Assembly (NCBI GenBank): GCA_900539915.1
Contig: UQDU01000002.1
Span: 1-64,000 of the forward strand
Length of the DNA: 64,000 nt
From: an uncultured Bacteroidales bacterium
Lineage (GTDB): Bacteria > Bacteroidota > Bacteroidia > Bacteroidales > Muribaculaceae
Direction of reading: 5' to 3'
Shown here: positions 1 through 9,021 of the stretch, in pieces
Layout of the letters: the number at the start of each line of letters is the position of its first letter
Position numbering within the stretch: the stretch's first letter is position 1
Made by a program: the position numbers and the translations under genes
Notes under the pieces: generated by a model
What the model was told of the DNA's origin: nothing
The model's database searches: none
Seen by the model: the letters and a program-made list of their open reading frames with translations, nothing else

Positions 1-1173
1 ATTGACGGAATCATTTCGTTTTATCCGACCCTAACATTTCGTTTTGCGGATTATAAGAGCACCGCCAACGGCGTGGGCAACTATTTCCACTCCGAGTGGC
101 TCCGCGCCAAGCAGGGCGAGAGCGCATACAGGCCCGTATTCGTGCCGTGGTACGAGATAGACATGTACAGGCTGGAGCTGAAGAGCTACGAGGACAAGGC
201 GCGTGTCATCAGTCAGATGGACGACTACGAGATGCACCTCTGGGAGATGGGGTGCACTCTCGGGCAGATAGCGTGGTACCACGCCAAGCGCAGGGAGATG
301 TCGTCACACCGAGCCATGATGGCCGAGTATCCCACCGACGACATCGAAGCCTTCATCAACACCGCCAATGACGTGTTCGGGCGCGAGGCCGTGGAGCTTC
401 TGCGCCGGGGATGCTGCGGGCCGCAGCTGACAGGGGAAATCTCGGCAGTCCCCAAGGCGGCGGATGATGATGATGATGATGATGATGCCGGCGAAGAGAT
501 AACCATAGCCCCCGATCCGCGCGGTGCACTCAAGATATGGGAGCAGCCGCAGACAGGCAATCCCGATGTATCATATGTGGCGGTGGTTGACGTGGGCGGC
601 CGCTCCGACTCGTCGGACTTCTCCGTCATAGCCGTGCTCAAGACCGACAGCCGCACCAACATGCCCGAGGTCGTGGCGCAGTGGCGCGGCCATATCGACC
701 ACGACCTGCTGGCCGAAAAAGCGTTGCAGGTGGCCCGTTACTACTGCGAAGCCCTGCTTGTGGTGGAGAGCAACACCTACGAACAGGACGCATCGTCGGG
801 CGGACAGGCTCTGTATCTGCTCGAGCGCATCAATATGGAGTACCCCCGTATCTACCGCCGGCGCGTGCGTGATGCCGTGAACCAGAACATGGAGACGCGC
901 ATAGGTTTCCACACCAACATGGCCACCAAGCAGCTCGTAATCACCACCTTGATAGCCGAGGTGCGTGACGGCACCTATGTAGAGCGTGACAACGAGGCGT
1001 GCAACGAGCTGCTCTGCTACGAGCGGCGTCCCAACGGCAGCTACGGCGCACGCCGCGGCTACCATGACGACATACTGATGACCAGGGCCATAGGACTGTA
1101 TGTCATCCGCGCCGACCCGTGGGCGTCCGAGGGGGAGCGGACGGTCTCGACGCTCGCCTCCAGAGTGTACTGA
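1..1173 (+). CDS. Phage-type terminase large subunit (TerL), 5'-truncated by window edge
   Basis: The frame is open from base 1 to the TGA at 1171-1173, so the start lies outside the window. The visible part holds the end of the ATPase domain (STANGVGNYFH, codons 20-30 of the open frame) and an RNase H-fold nuclease domain. The likely metal ligands are the first Asp of VVDVGG, the Glu of VVESN and the HDD near the C-terminus, as in packaging terminases. TerL cuts concatemeric phage DNA and drives it into the procapsid. An eight-Asp tract sits between the two domains. No other phage gene follows; the next gene is rsmH. The first ~55 bases are AT-rich and carry CATTTCGTTTT twice (12-22 and 35-45), unlike the GC-rich remainder, so this edge may be a junction. 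It could be a prophage remnant or the end of a prophage lying outside the window. Confidence 0.75.
   Translation: MDGIISFYPTLTFRFADYKSTANGVGNYFHSEWLRAKQGESAYRPVFVPWYEIDMYRLELKSYEDKARVISQMDDYEMHLWEMGCTLGQIAWYHAKRREMSSHRAMMAEYPTDDIEAFINTANDVFGREAVELLRRGCCGPQLTGEISAVPKAADDDDDDDDAGEEITIAPDPRGALKIWEQPQTGNPDVSYVAVVDVGGRSDSSDFSVIAVLKTDSRTNMPEVVAQWRGHIDHDLLAEKALQVARYYCEALLVVESNTYEQDASSGGQALYLLERINMEYPRIYRRRVRDAVNQNMETRIGFHTNMATKQLVITTLIAEVRDGTYVERDNEACNELLCYERRPNGSYGARRGYHDDILMTRAIGLYVIRADPWASEGERTVSTLASRVY
463..486 (+). repeat. (GAT)8 trinucleotide repeat
   Basis: Eight perfect GAT codons in frame in the terminase gene encode an Asp8 run in the linker between the ATPase and nuclease domains. Slippage would change the linker length without shifting the frame. 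Confidence 0.9.
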
Positions 1174-1405
1174 CCACCGGCGCCCGAGGTCAGCTTATTT
1201 GCAATTGTAAATACCCCGTAGCGGAGCGATTGGCTGTTGATATGCAGGGTGTTGCGTGAGGCCGGGGGAGGGTCTGCAAGTTTTGGATAAAAATGTTGAA
1301 AAATTATTGAGTTTAGTTTCGTAAATTCAGTGAAAAACTTCGTAACTTTACCCACTCCAAGGTACAGTCTACGATAACCTCTAATTTAACCCTCTGATAC
1401 GCATC
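1174..1405 (+). other. Intergenic region with candidate dcw promoter
   Basis: This 232-bp gap separates the terminase from rsmH. TAACTTTA at 1343-1350 matches the Bacteroidetes -7 box TAnnTTTG at 7 of 8 positions, with a weak TTTC at 1317-1320 as a possible -33 element. It would give a leader of about 50 nt before rsmH. I see no mraZ reading frame here. Confidence 0.4.
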
Positions 1406-2332
1406 ATGACCAACGTCCCCTACCACATACCGGCACTGCTGCCGCAAGCACTTGAAGGCCTGAACATCAGACCCGACGGGACCTATGTCGATGTGACATT
1501 CGGAGGCGGAGGGCATTCGAAGGCGATACTCGAGCTGCTGTCGCCGTCGGGACGCCTCTGCGCCTTTGACCAGGATGCCGAGGCGATAGCCAACGCTCCG
1601 GCTGACGAGAGGCTGACCATGATACACGGCAACTTCCGCTACCTGACCAACTATCTCAGATTCGAGGGGGTGGAGTGGGTCGACGGACTGCTCGGCGACT
1701 TGGGCGTGTCGTTTCATCACTTCGACGCCGCCGAACGCGGATTCTCCTTCCGTGCCGACGGTCCTCTTGACATGCGCATGAACCGGTCGGCGGCACAGTC
1801 GGCGGCCGAACTGCTCAACACGGCCACCACCGAGCGGCTTACCGACATCCTGCGCCTCTACGGCGAGCTTCAGGACGCTCCGCGCATAGCCCGGGCCATA
1901 GACCGCGCCCGTCAGGCCGCGCCGCTGGTCACTGTCAACGACCTGCTCGCCGTAGTCTCGCCCCTGCTCAACCCCAAGCGCGAGAAGAAAGACCTGGCAT
2001 GCGTGTTTCAGGCTCTCCGCATAGAGGTCAACGACGAGATGGGGGCATTGCGCAGTCTCCTCGAGTCAACCCTGCAGGTGACACGCCCCGGAAGCCGCCT
2101 CGCCATCATCACATACCACAGCCTCGAGGACCGCATGGTCAAAAACTTCATGCGCTCGGGCAATGTGGAGGGCCGCGAAGACGTGGACTTCTACGGACGC
2201 AGACGTACACCGTGGAAACTCATCACCTCCAAGCCCGTCACGGCATCGGCTGCGGAGGTCGAGGCCAATCCGCGCAGCCGCTCCGCCAAGCTCCGCGTGG
2301 CCGAGCGCATCGCCATCACAGACCACAACTAA
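1406..2332 (+). CDS. rsmH: 16S rRNA (cytosine1402-N4)-methyltransferase RsmH (MraW)
   Basis: RsmH uses S-adenosylmethionine to methylate N4 of C1402 in the 16S rRNA P site and is normally the first or second gene of dcw clusters. The 308-aa product has the usual family length. It shows the SAM-binding loop FGGGGHS (residues 32-38), the GLLGDLGVS segment (~94-102) and the C-terminal HSLEDRMVK motif typical of MraW. The ATG at 1406 aligns with the normal N-terminus (HIPALLPQALEGL). It is the first dcw gene in the window, followed 16 bp later by ftsL. mraZ, which often precedes it, is not seen. Confidence 0.96.
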   Translation: MTNVPYHIPALLPQALEGLNIRPDGTYVDVTFGGGGHSKAILELLSPSGRLCAFDQDAEAIANAPADERLTMIHGNFRYLTNYLRFEGVEWVDGLLGDLGVSFHHFDAAERGFSFRADGPLDMRMNRSAAQSAAELLNTATTERLTDILRLYGELQDAPRIARAIDRARQAAPLVTVNDLLAVVSPLLNPKREKKDLACVFQALRIEVNDEMGALRSLLESTLQVTRPGSRLAIITYHSLEDRMVKNFMRSGNVEGREDVDFYGRRRTPWKLITSKPVTASAAEVEANPRSRSAKLRVAERIAITDHN

Positions 2333-2348
2333 TTCATCAGAGACCACC

Positions 2349-2702
2349 ATGTCACAGAAAGACGGTCAGCCATCATATACCACACCTCTGGGCTACGTGC
2401 GCCGCGTGACCCACGGTCAGGTCATCAGTGCCGATTTTTTCCGCCGGCACTGGGGCATCACCGCCCTGGTGGTGCTGTTTCTGCTGCTCTATATCACCAA
2501 CAAATACTACTGCCAGACCTCCATGGAGGAAATCCGCGCCCTCAACAAGGAGCTGGAGCTGGTCAAGACAGAGCGCATCCGCGCCAAGAGCGTCTACATG
2601 AGCCGCACACGCGAAAGCGCCATGCAGACCCTCATAGACAGCCTCGACCTGGGGCTTAGCGTACAGACACGTCCACCTTTCAAGATTATAGAAGAACAAT
2701 GA
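2349..2702 (+). CDS. ftsL: FtsL-like cell division protein
   Basis: A 117-aa bitopic membrane protein. It has a cytoplasmic N-terminus of ~34 residues, one transmembrane helix (about residues 35-50, rich in V/L/F), then a periplasmic coiled-coil-like stretch (EEIRALNKELELVKTERI). Position between rsmH and the PBP gene, size and topology identify it as the Bacteroidetes FtsL; sequence identity in this family is always low. FtsL normally works with FtsB and FtsQ to activate FtsW and FtsI at the septum. The ATG at 2349 was chosen over upstream in-frame starts because those overlap rsmH. The TGA overlaps the ATG of ftsI (2699-2702), implying translational coupling. Confidence 0.85.
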   Translation: MSQKDGQPSYTTPLGYVRRVTHGQVISADFFRRHWGITALVVLFLLLYITNKYYCQTSMEEIRALNKELELVKTERIRAKSVYMSRTRESAMQTLIDSLDLGLSVQTRPPFKIIEEQ

Positions 2703-4783
2703 AGAAGTCCGGCAAACGCACCATCCTCCTCCGCTATGCCGTGGTCATAGCGCTGATATTGCTATTTTCGGCCACCATCATGTCGAAAGTGCTTGACACG
2801 TCGGTCTTCACAGCCGAGAAGTGGAACGAAAAGGCCAAGGAAATCCTTGACAAGCGCACCGTCATCTACCCCGAGCGCGGCAATATCCTCGCCTCCGACG
2901 GCAGTGTGCTTGCCACCAACCTCAATTTCTACACCTTGCGCATCGACTACCGCACCGAGCAGTTTGCCGAGGACAGCCTGAGGAAGCACGTCGGGGAGCT
3001 TGCCACCGCCCTGGCCAAGGAATTTCCGCCCAAGACAGCCACACAGTGGCGCGACATGCTCCTCAAACCCCTCTCCAAGCCCAAAGACAAGCGCACGCGG
3101 AGCTTCCGACTGCTCGCCAACCTGTCACATGCCGATGTGCAGAAGGTCAAGCAGATGCCGTTTTTCAACAATCTCGGGCGCACACGCAGCGGCCTCTGCG
3201 TAGAGACGATACGCCGCCGCACCAATCCCTATGGCGAGATGGCACGCCGAAGCGTAGGACGTGTGGGGCAGACGGCAGAGTGCAGCGAAGTCCACGGCAT
3301 CAGCGGACTTGAACGCGCCCTCGACTCCCTGCTCTACGGAGTGCCCGGAGTCGCCGAGAAGAAGGCCCTGACCCACGGCATAGTTAACTGGGCCAAGACC
3401 GAAGCCGTGCCCGGCTATGACGTGGTGACCACCATCGACATCAACATGCAGGACATCGTGGAAAACGAGCTTAACTCCATCCTGTCATACGTACAGGCCG
3501 ACTGGGGCGTAGCCGTGCTGATGGACGTGGAGACCGGCGACATCAAAGCCATATCCAATCTGGAGAAAAATCCCCTCGGGGGCAACTACATAGAGGCCAT
3601 GAACCGCGCCGTGCTCGGCTACGAGCCGGGGTCAGTCGTCAAGACCCTCTCGATGCTGATAGCCTTGGAGGAGGGTGTGGTCACCGACCTTGACGAAGTG
3701 ATACCCACAGGCCGCTGCATGTATATGGGGCGCCCGATAACCGACAGCCACGCTACCACCTCGCTAAAAGTGAGGGAGGTGCTCGAGCAGTCGTCAAATA
3801 TCGCCATGACCCGAATCATCACGCGCCATTTCGAGAACAATCCCGGCGAATTTTACTCGCGCATCAAAGAACTCGGTTTCCTCACCCCGATGCACACAGG
3901 CATCTCCGGCGAGACCGTGCCGCGCATCGACTCCGTGCCGTCAAACCGCGGAGGCCGTCTGGTGCTGTCGCGCCAGTGCTTCGGCTACGCCACCGAGATA
4001 CCGCCGCTCTACACCCTCGCTCTCTACAACGCCATAGCCAACGACGGTGCGTTTGTGCGTCCCCGTCTGTTCAAGCGGCTCATCAACAAGGAGCTGGGCA
4101 TCGACTCCGTGCTCCCCGTGTCATATATCAAAGACCGCATATGCTCGCGTGAGAACGCAGCCATACTCCGCGACATGCTCAAGCGCGTGGTGTGGGGCGA
4201 CCACGGCACCGGACGCTCCCTGCGCAACGAGTATGTGGCACTTGCCGGCAAGACCGGGACATCATACATGATAGAAAACGGCCAGTATGTCACATCGAAG
4301 AAGCGACTGACATTCTGCGGATATTTCCCGGCCGACAAACCGCGTTACAGCTGCATCGTGCTCACCTGCGCGCCCAAAGTCAACTGGCTCGGAGCCGCAT
4401 CGACCTCCGGCCAGATCATGCGCAACATAGCCATGAAGATGTATTCCCGCGGTATGCTCGGCGACAACTCCGACTATCATGCCGAGGAGCCCCACGGCGA
4501 TGTGCCCAGGCTTGCAGCCGGCATAGGCTCCGACCGCCGTCAGGAGCTGCGTGACGCATTCGGCATAAGCGGACAGCTCCGTGTGCTGCGTTCGCCCTCG
4601 GGCGAGACCCGTATGGGGCATGTGCCGTCGGTCATGGGCATGGACCTTCGTTCGGCCATCGCCACCCTTGAGTCAGCCGGCTACAATGTGGGCCACACCG
4701 GCTCCGGATGCGTCGTGGCCTCCGTACCTGCCGGGGGTACACCGGCCAAGCCCGGGACGAGGGTGGTGCTGACGCTGAAATGA
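2699..4783 (+). CDS. ftsI: Penicillin-binding protein FtsI/PBP3-type transpeptidase with PASTA domain
   Basis: This division-specific D,D-transpeptidase cross-links septal peptidoglycan in the periplasm. The 694-aa protein has an N-terminal membrane anchor (~10-30), a PBP dimerisation domain and a transpeptidase domain. The acyl-enzyme motif is S312-V-V-K315, SxN is S365-S-N367, and KTGT is K518-T521. The last ~65 residues (from VPSVMGMDLRSAIATLESAGY) form one PASTA domain, usual for the Bacteroidetes enzyme but absent from E. coli FtsI. The start overlaps the ftsL stop by 4 bp. A 49-bp AT-rich gap separates it from murE. Confidence 0.95.
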   Translation: MKKSGKRTILLRYAVVIALILLFSATIMSKVLDTSVFTAEKWNEKAKEILDKRTVIYPERGNILASDGSVLATNLNFYTLRIDYRTEQFAEDSLRKHVGELATALAKEFPPKTATQWRDMLLKPLSKPKDKRTRSFRLLANLSHADVQKVKQMPFFNNLGRTRSGLCVETIRRRTNPYGEMARRSVGRVGQTAECSEVHGISGLERALDSLLYGVPGVAEKKALTHGIVNWAKTEAVPGYDVVTTIDINMQDIVENELNSILSYVQADWGVAVLMDVETGDIKAISNLEKNPLGGNYIEAMNRAVLGYEPGSVVKTLSMLIALEEGVVTDLDEVIPTGRCMYMGRPITDSHATTSLKVREVLEQSSNIAMTRIITRHFENNPGEFYSRIKELGFLTPMHTGISGETVPRIDSVPSNRGGRLVLSRQCFGYATEIPPLYTLALYNAIANDGAFVRPRLFKRLINKELGIDSVLPVSYIKDRICSRENAAILRDMLKRVVWGDHGTGRSLRNEYVALAGKTGTSYMIENGQYVTSKKRLTFCGYFPADKPRYSCIVLTCAPKVNWLGAASTSGQIMRNIAMKMYSRGMLGDNSDYHAEEPHGDVPRLAAGIGSDRRQELRDAFGISGQLRVLRSPSGETRMGHVPSVMGMDLRSAIATLESAGYNVGHTGSGCVVASVPAGGTPAKPGTRVVLTLK

Positions 4784-4832
4784 GACAGTACAAGTCGTAT
4801 TTTTAATAAGACACATAATATAAACAGAGATA

Positions 4833-6302
4833 ATGAAACGGTTATCGGAACTGATATCATCACTAACCATAGAGGAGCTCTCGGGAGATACCACCCGTGA
4901 GATTTCCAAAATCACATTCGACTCCCGGGAGGCAGCTCCGGGGACGCTTTTCGTGGCCGTGAAAGGCAGCAATGCCGACGGCCACAGCTTCATACCGCAG
5001 GTAGTGGAGGCCGGGGCAGCCGCCGTGGTGTGCGAGGAGATGCCGGCCATGCGCGAGTCAGGCGTGACATACATCAAAGTGCCCAACAGCCATGTGGCCC
5101 TGGGCTATATCGCTTCCGCTTGGTATGACAACCCCTCGGGTGCCCTGCGCCTGGTGGGCGTGACCGGCACCAACGGCAAGACTACCACAGCCACCCTCAT
5201 CTACGAGATGGCGCGGCTGATGGGGCATAAGGCCGGACTCCTCTCCACTGTGGTCAACCTCATAGACGAGGAGAAGGTGGAGGCGCACCAGACCACCCCC
5301 GACGCCATCACCATCAACGCCCTGCTGAGGCGCATGGTCGATGCCGGGTGCACATACTGCGCCATGGAGGTCAGCAGCCATGCCGCCGAGCAGCACCGCA
5401 TAGCCGGTCTGGAGTTTGCCGGAGGCATCTTCACCAACCTCACTCGCGACCATCTCGACTACCACAAGACCGTAGAGGCATATCTGGCAGCCAAAAAGTC
5501 ATTTTTTGACGGACTGCCGCGCCACTCGTTCGCGCTGACAAATCTCGACGACAAGACCGGCCTGGTCATGCTCCAGAACACCATGGCCACGCGGCACACA
5601 TATTCGCTCCGCGGCATCGCGGACTTCACCACCAAAATCGTGGAGAGCCGTCTGGACGGCATGCTGCTCGACATCAACGGACGCGAGGTGGAGACGATGT
5701 TTACAGGCCGCTTCAACGCCTATAACCTGACCGCCGTCTACGGTGCGTGCGTATTGCTCGGCTGGGACCCCGAGAAGGTGCTCGTCAACATGAGCCGGCT
5801 TGTGCCGGTGGCCGGACGCTTCCAGTCGGTGCATTCGCCTTCGGGCTACACCGCCATAGTCGACTACGCACACACCCCCGATGCCGTCATCAATGTGCTC
5901 AATGCCATCCGTGAGGTCGTGGGCACCACAGGGCGCATCATCACCGTGGTCGGAGCCGGAGGCAACCGCGACAAGGGCAAACGTCCCATCATGGCCAAGG
6001 AAGCAGCGATGCGCAGCGATTTCCTGGTGCTCACGAGCGACAATCCGCGCTTTGAGGAGCCCGAGGACATACTCCGCGACATGGAGGCCGGCCTCGATGA
6101 CGAAGCGCGCACCCACTCCGTCAGCATCACTGACCGCCGCGAGGCCATAGCCGAGGCATGCCGCATGGCCGCCAAGGGCGATGTGGTGCTCATAGCCGGC
6201 AAGGGACATGAGGACTATCAGGAAGTCAAGGGGGTGAAGCACCACTTTGATGACCGTGAGGTAGTGCTTGACATATTCGCATCGCAAAAACTACAAGACT
6301 GA
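4833..6302 (+). CDS. murE: UDP-MurNAc-L-Ala-D-Glu:meso-diaminopimelate ligase MurE
   Basis: A cytoplasmic ATP-dependent ligase that adds the third amino acid of the peptidoglycan stem. The 489-aa length fits the family. The P-loop is GTNGKTTT (112-119), and the DNPR signature at 403-406 marks enzymes that use meso-diaminopimelate rather than lysine. The three Mur domains are recognisable, including the C-terminal GKGHEDYQ segment. The TGA at 6300-6302 is followed one base later by the mraY ATG, so the two are probably translated together. Confidence 0.97.
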   Translation: MKRLSELISSLTIEELSGDTTREISKITFDSREAAPGTLFVAVKGSNADGHSFIPQVVEAGAAAVVCEEMPAMRESGVTYIKVPNSHVALGYIASAWYDNPSGALRLVGVTGTNGKTTTATLIYEMARLMGHKAGLLSTVVNLIDEEKVEAHQTTPDAITINALLRRMVDAGCTYCAMEVSSHAAEQHRIAGLEFAGGIFTNLTRDHLDYHKTVEAYLAAKKSFFDGLPRHSFALTNLDDKTGLVMLQNTMATRHTYSLRGIADFTTKIVESRLDGMLLDINGREVETMFTGRFNAYNLTAVYGACVLLGWDPEKVLVNMSRLVPVAGRFQSVHSPSGYTAIVDYAHTPDAVINVLNAIREVVGTTGRIITVVGAGGNRDKGKRPIMAKEAAMRSDFLVLTSDNPRFEEPEDILRDMEAGLDDEARTHSVSITDRREAIAEACRMAAKGDVVLIAGKGHEDYQEVKGVKHHFDDREVVLDIFASQKLQD

Positions 6303-6303
6303 A

Positions 6304-7566
6304 ATGCTGTACTATCTATCTGAACAATTTGACCTCTTCGGACCCACCGTGGCCCGACTGATGGACTACTTGACAGTCCGCTCGGGTCTGGCATTGCTGC
6401 TGTCGCTGTTTATCGCCATGGCTTTCGGCCAGAAAATCATAGAGCGACTGCAGAAGATGCAGGTGGGCGAAATCGTGCGCAACCTGGGTCTGGAAGGCCA
6501 GATGAGTAAGACCGGCACACCCACCATGGGCGGCATCATCATCATCGTGGCCATACTGGTGTCCACGCTTCTCGTGGGCAACCTCGGCAACATCTACATG
6601 GTGCTGATGATCATAGCCACCGTGTGGATGGGTCTGATAGGCGGCTTGGACGACTATCTGAAGATACGCCGCCACAACAAGGAGGGCATGAAGGGCAAGT
6701 ATAAGATTATCGGTCAGGTGGGCCTTGGTCTGATTGTAGGCTTCACCATGCTCGGCAGCCCCGACATAGTGATACGCGAAAACGTGGCCACCGAGACCAA
6801 CATGGACGGCACGGAGGTCATCACCTACATGCCCGAAAACGTCAAGGAGACAGTCACGACCCTGCCGTTTGTCAAGGACCACAATTTCAACTATGACTGG
6901 CTCACACAGTGGATGGGCCCGTATGCCGCCACCGGAGGCTGGGTGGTGTTTATCCTCGTCACCATCATAGCCGTGGCTGCCACCAGCAACGGCGCGAACC
7001 TGACCGACGGCCTTGACGGCCTCTGCACCGGCACCTCCGCCATCATCGGCGTGGCTCTCGCCATCATGGCCTATCTCGGCGGCAATATAGTGTATGCGTC
7101 ATATCTCAATATCATGTATGTGCCCGACTCGGGCGAGTTGGTAGTGTATATGGCCGCATTCATCGGAGCGTTGATAGGCTTCCTGTGGTACAATGCCTAT
7201 CCGGCGCAGGTGTTCATGGGCGATACAGGGTCGCTGACCATCGGCGGCATCATAGCCGTGTATGCCATCCTTATCCACAAGGAGCTGCTGATACCCATCC
7301 TCTGCGCGATATTCTTCGTGGAGGACCTGTCGGTGATGCTCCAGGTGGCATATTTCAAGATGACCAAGCGTCGCACCGGCACCGGCAAGCGCATATTCAA
7401 GATGACCCCCCTGCACCATCATTTCCAGAAGCAGGGCAATGCCGGCATAGATGCGTTGCTCCAGGCACCGCTCAAGGCCATCCCCGAGTCCAAGATAGTC
7501 ATACGCTTCTGGATTGTGGGCATATTCCTTGCCGCGATTACATTCGTGACGCTGAAAATCAGATAA
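6304..7566 (+). CDS. mraY: Phospho-N-acetylmuramoyl-pentapeptide transferase MraY
   Basis: This integral membrane enzyme transfers phospho-MurNAc-pentapeptide to undecaprenyl phosphate, making lipid I. The 420-aa product has about ten hydrophobic segments and the signatures KxGTPTMGG near residue 65, NLTDGLDG at 232-239 and PLHHHFQ near the C-terminus. It is longer than the ~360-aa enzymes of proteobacteria because of an insertion around residues 160-195 (ATETNMDGTE to PFVKDHNF), common in Bacteroidetes. The ATG at 6304 was preferred to an upstream start inside murE because it directly follows the murE stop and gives a normal N-terminus. Confidence 0.96.
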   Translation: MLYYLSEQFDLFGPTVARLMDYLTVRSGLALLLSLFIAMAFGQKIIERLQKMQVGEIVRNLGLEGQMSKTGTPTMGGIIIIVAILVSTLLVGNLGNIYMVLMIIATVWMGLIGGLDDYLKIRRHNKEGMKGKYKIIGQVGLGLIVGFTMLGSPDIVIRENVATETNMDGTEVITYMPENVKETVTTLPFVKDHNFNYDWLTQWMGPYAATGGWVVFILVTIIAVAATSNGANLTDGLDGLCTGTSAIIGVALAIMAYLGGNIVYASYLNIMYVPDSGELVVYMAAFIGALIGFLWYNAYPAQVFMGDTGSLTIGGIIAVYAILIHKELLIPILCAIFFVEDLSVMLQVAYFKMTKRRTGTGKRIFKMTPLHHHFQKQGNAGIDALLQAPLKAIPESKIVIRFWIVGIFLAAITFVTLKIR

Positions 7567-7592
7567 CACCACATAGAATTGACACATAAAAG

Positions 7593-8969
7593 ATGAAAGA
7601 TATAGAAAAAATGCCTGAAGGCGGCCGCCTGGTAGTGCTCGGCGGAGGTGAGAGCGGAGTTGGCGCGGCCATACTCGGCAAGGACAAGGGCTGGGACGTG
7701 TTTCTCAGCGACTACGGCAAAGTGTCGGCGCACTACGCTTCCATGCTTGACCGCGAGCAGATAGAGTGGGAGCAGGGCGGACACACCATGGACAAGATAC
7801 TTAACGCCGACCTGGTGGTCAAGAGCCCCGGCATCGCCTTCGAGACGCCGGTGATGAAAGCCATCGCCGAGAAGGGCATCAAGGTGGTCAGCGAGATAGA
7901 GTTTGCCGGTTACTACACCGACTCGCGCATGGTGTGCATCACCGGCAGCAACGGCAAGACCACTACCACCATGCTCACTTACCACATACTGACCAAGGCC
8001 GGCCTTGACGTGGGTCTGGCCGGCAACGTGGGCAATTCGCTTGCCCTGCAGGTGGCACGCGAGCCCCACGACATTTACGTCATAGAGCTGTCGAGTTTCC
8101 AGCTTGACAACATGTATGATTTCAAGGCCAACATAGCGGTGCTGATGAATATCACCCCCGACCATCTCGACCGCTACGACCACAAGATGCAGAATTACGT
8201 CAATGCCAAATTCCGCATACTCAACAATCTGACCCCTGAGGACGCATTCATATTTTGGAACGACGACCCCGTCATCACCGAGCAGCTGCGCCACGTCACT
8301 ACCGAGGCCACGCGCTATCCGTTTGCGGAGAGCGAGGAGCCTGATGTGGCTGCGTATGTCGACGGACAGGACGATGTGGAGTTCCACACCCCCGGCACTA
8401 CGATGTCGATGCCACGCGCCGACCTCGCCCTCAACGGTCTGCACAACCTCTACAACTCCATGGCAGCTGGCCTGTCGGCCTGTCTGCTCAACATCAAGAA
8501 AGATGTCATAGCCAAGGCTCTCGGCGATTTCGAGGGCGTGGAGCACCGTCTGGAGCCTGTAGCCGTCATTGACGGTGTGCGTTACATCAACGACTCCAAG
8601 GCCACCAATGTCAACAGCACCTGGTATGCCCTCGAGAGCATGCCCAAGTCACGCACCACCGTGCTCATCCTCGGCGGCAAGGACAAGGGCAACGACTACT
8701 CCGAAATACTGCCGCTGGTGCGCGAGAAGGTCAAGGCCATAGTGGCCATGGGGCTCCACAACGAGAAAATCATGGATTTCTTCGGCGCGGAGGTCCCCGC
8801 TATCGTCAGCACCGACTCGCTTGACGATGCCATAGCCGCGTGCCGCGGATTTGCCGAGGAAGGCGACACTGTGCTGCTCTCGCCCTGCTGCGCGAGCTTC
8901 GACCTCTTCAACAGCTACGAGGACCGCGGAGAGCGGTTTAAGGCGGCAGTGCGCGGGATGATGGAGTAA
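7593..8969 (+). CDS. murD: UDP-N-acetylmuramoylalanine:D-glutamate ligase MurD
   Basis: MurD adds D-glutamate to UDP-MurNAc-L-alanine in the cytoplasm. The product is 458 aa. It has an N-terminal Rossmann-like domain (VVLGGGESGVGAA at 14-26), the ATP loop GSNGKTTTT (118-126), the NITPDHLDRY segment and the C-terminal GGKDKGNDY loop. It lies between mraY and ftsW as in other Bacteroidetes. A short 9-bp tandem array follows the stop codon. Confidence 0.97.
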   Translation: MKDIEKMPEGGRLVVLGGGESGVGAAILGKDKGWDVFLSDYGKVSAHYASMLDREQIEWEQGGHTMDKILNADLVVKSPGIAFETPVMKAIAEKGIKVVSEIEFAGYYTDSRMVCITGSNGKTTTTMLTYHILTKAGLDVGLAGNVGNSLALQVAREPHDIYVIELSSFQLDNMYDFKANIAVLMNITPDHLDRYDHKMQNYVNAKFRILNNLTPEDAFIFWNDDPVITEQLRHVTTEATRYPFAESEEPDVAAYVDGQDDVEFHTPGTTMSMPRADLALNGLHNLYNSMAAGLSACLLNIKKDVIAKALGDFEGVEHRLEPVAVIDGVRYINDSKATNVNSTWYALESMPKSRTTVLILGGKDKGNDYSEILPLVREKVKAIVAMGLHNEKIMDFFGAEVPAIVSTDSLDDAIAACRGFAEEGDTVLLSPCCASFDLFNSYEDRGERFKAAVRGMME

Positions 8970-8972
8970 TGC

Positions 8973-9008
8973 CTTATAAGTCTTATAAACCTTATAAACC
9001 TTATAGAA
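8973..9008. repeat. 9-bp tandem array, four units (CTTATAAGT family)
   Basis: Units CTTATAAGT, CTTATAAAC, CTTATAAAC and CTTATAGAA lie end to end, starting 3 bp after the murD stop and ending 13 bp before ftsW. The core CTTATAAG is self-complementary. Related arrays occur at 30931, 31715 and 61272. Confidence 0.8.
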
Positions 9009-9021
9009 TTTCATATAAACG

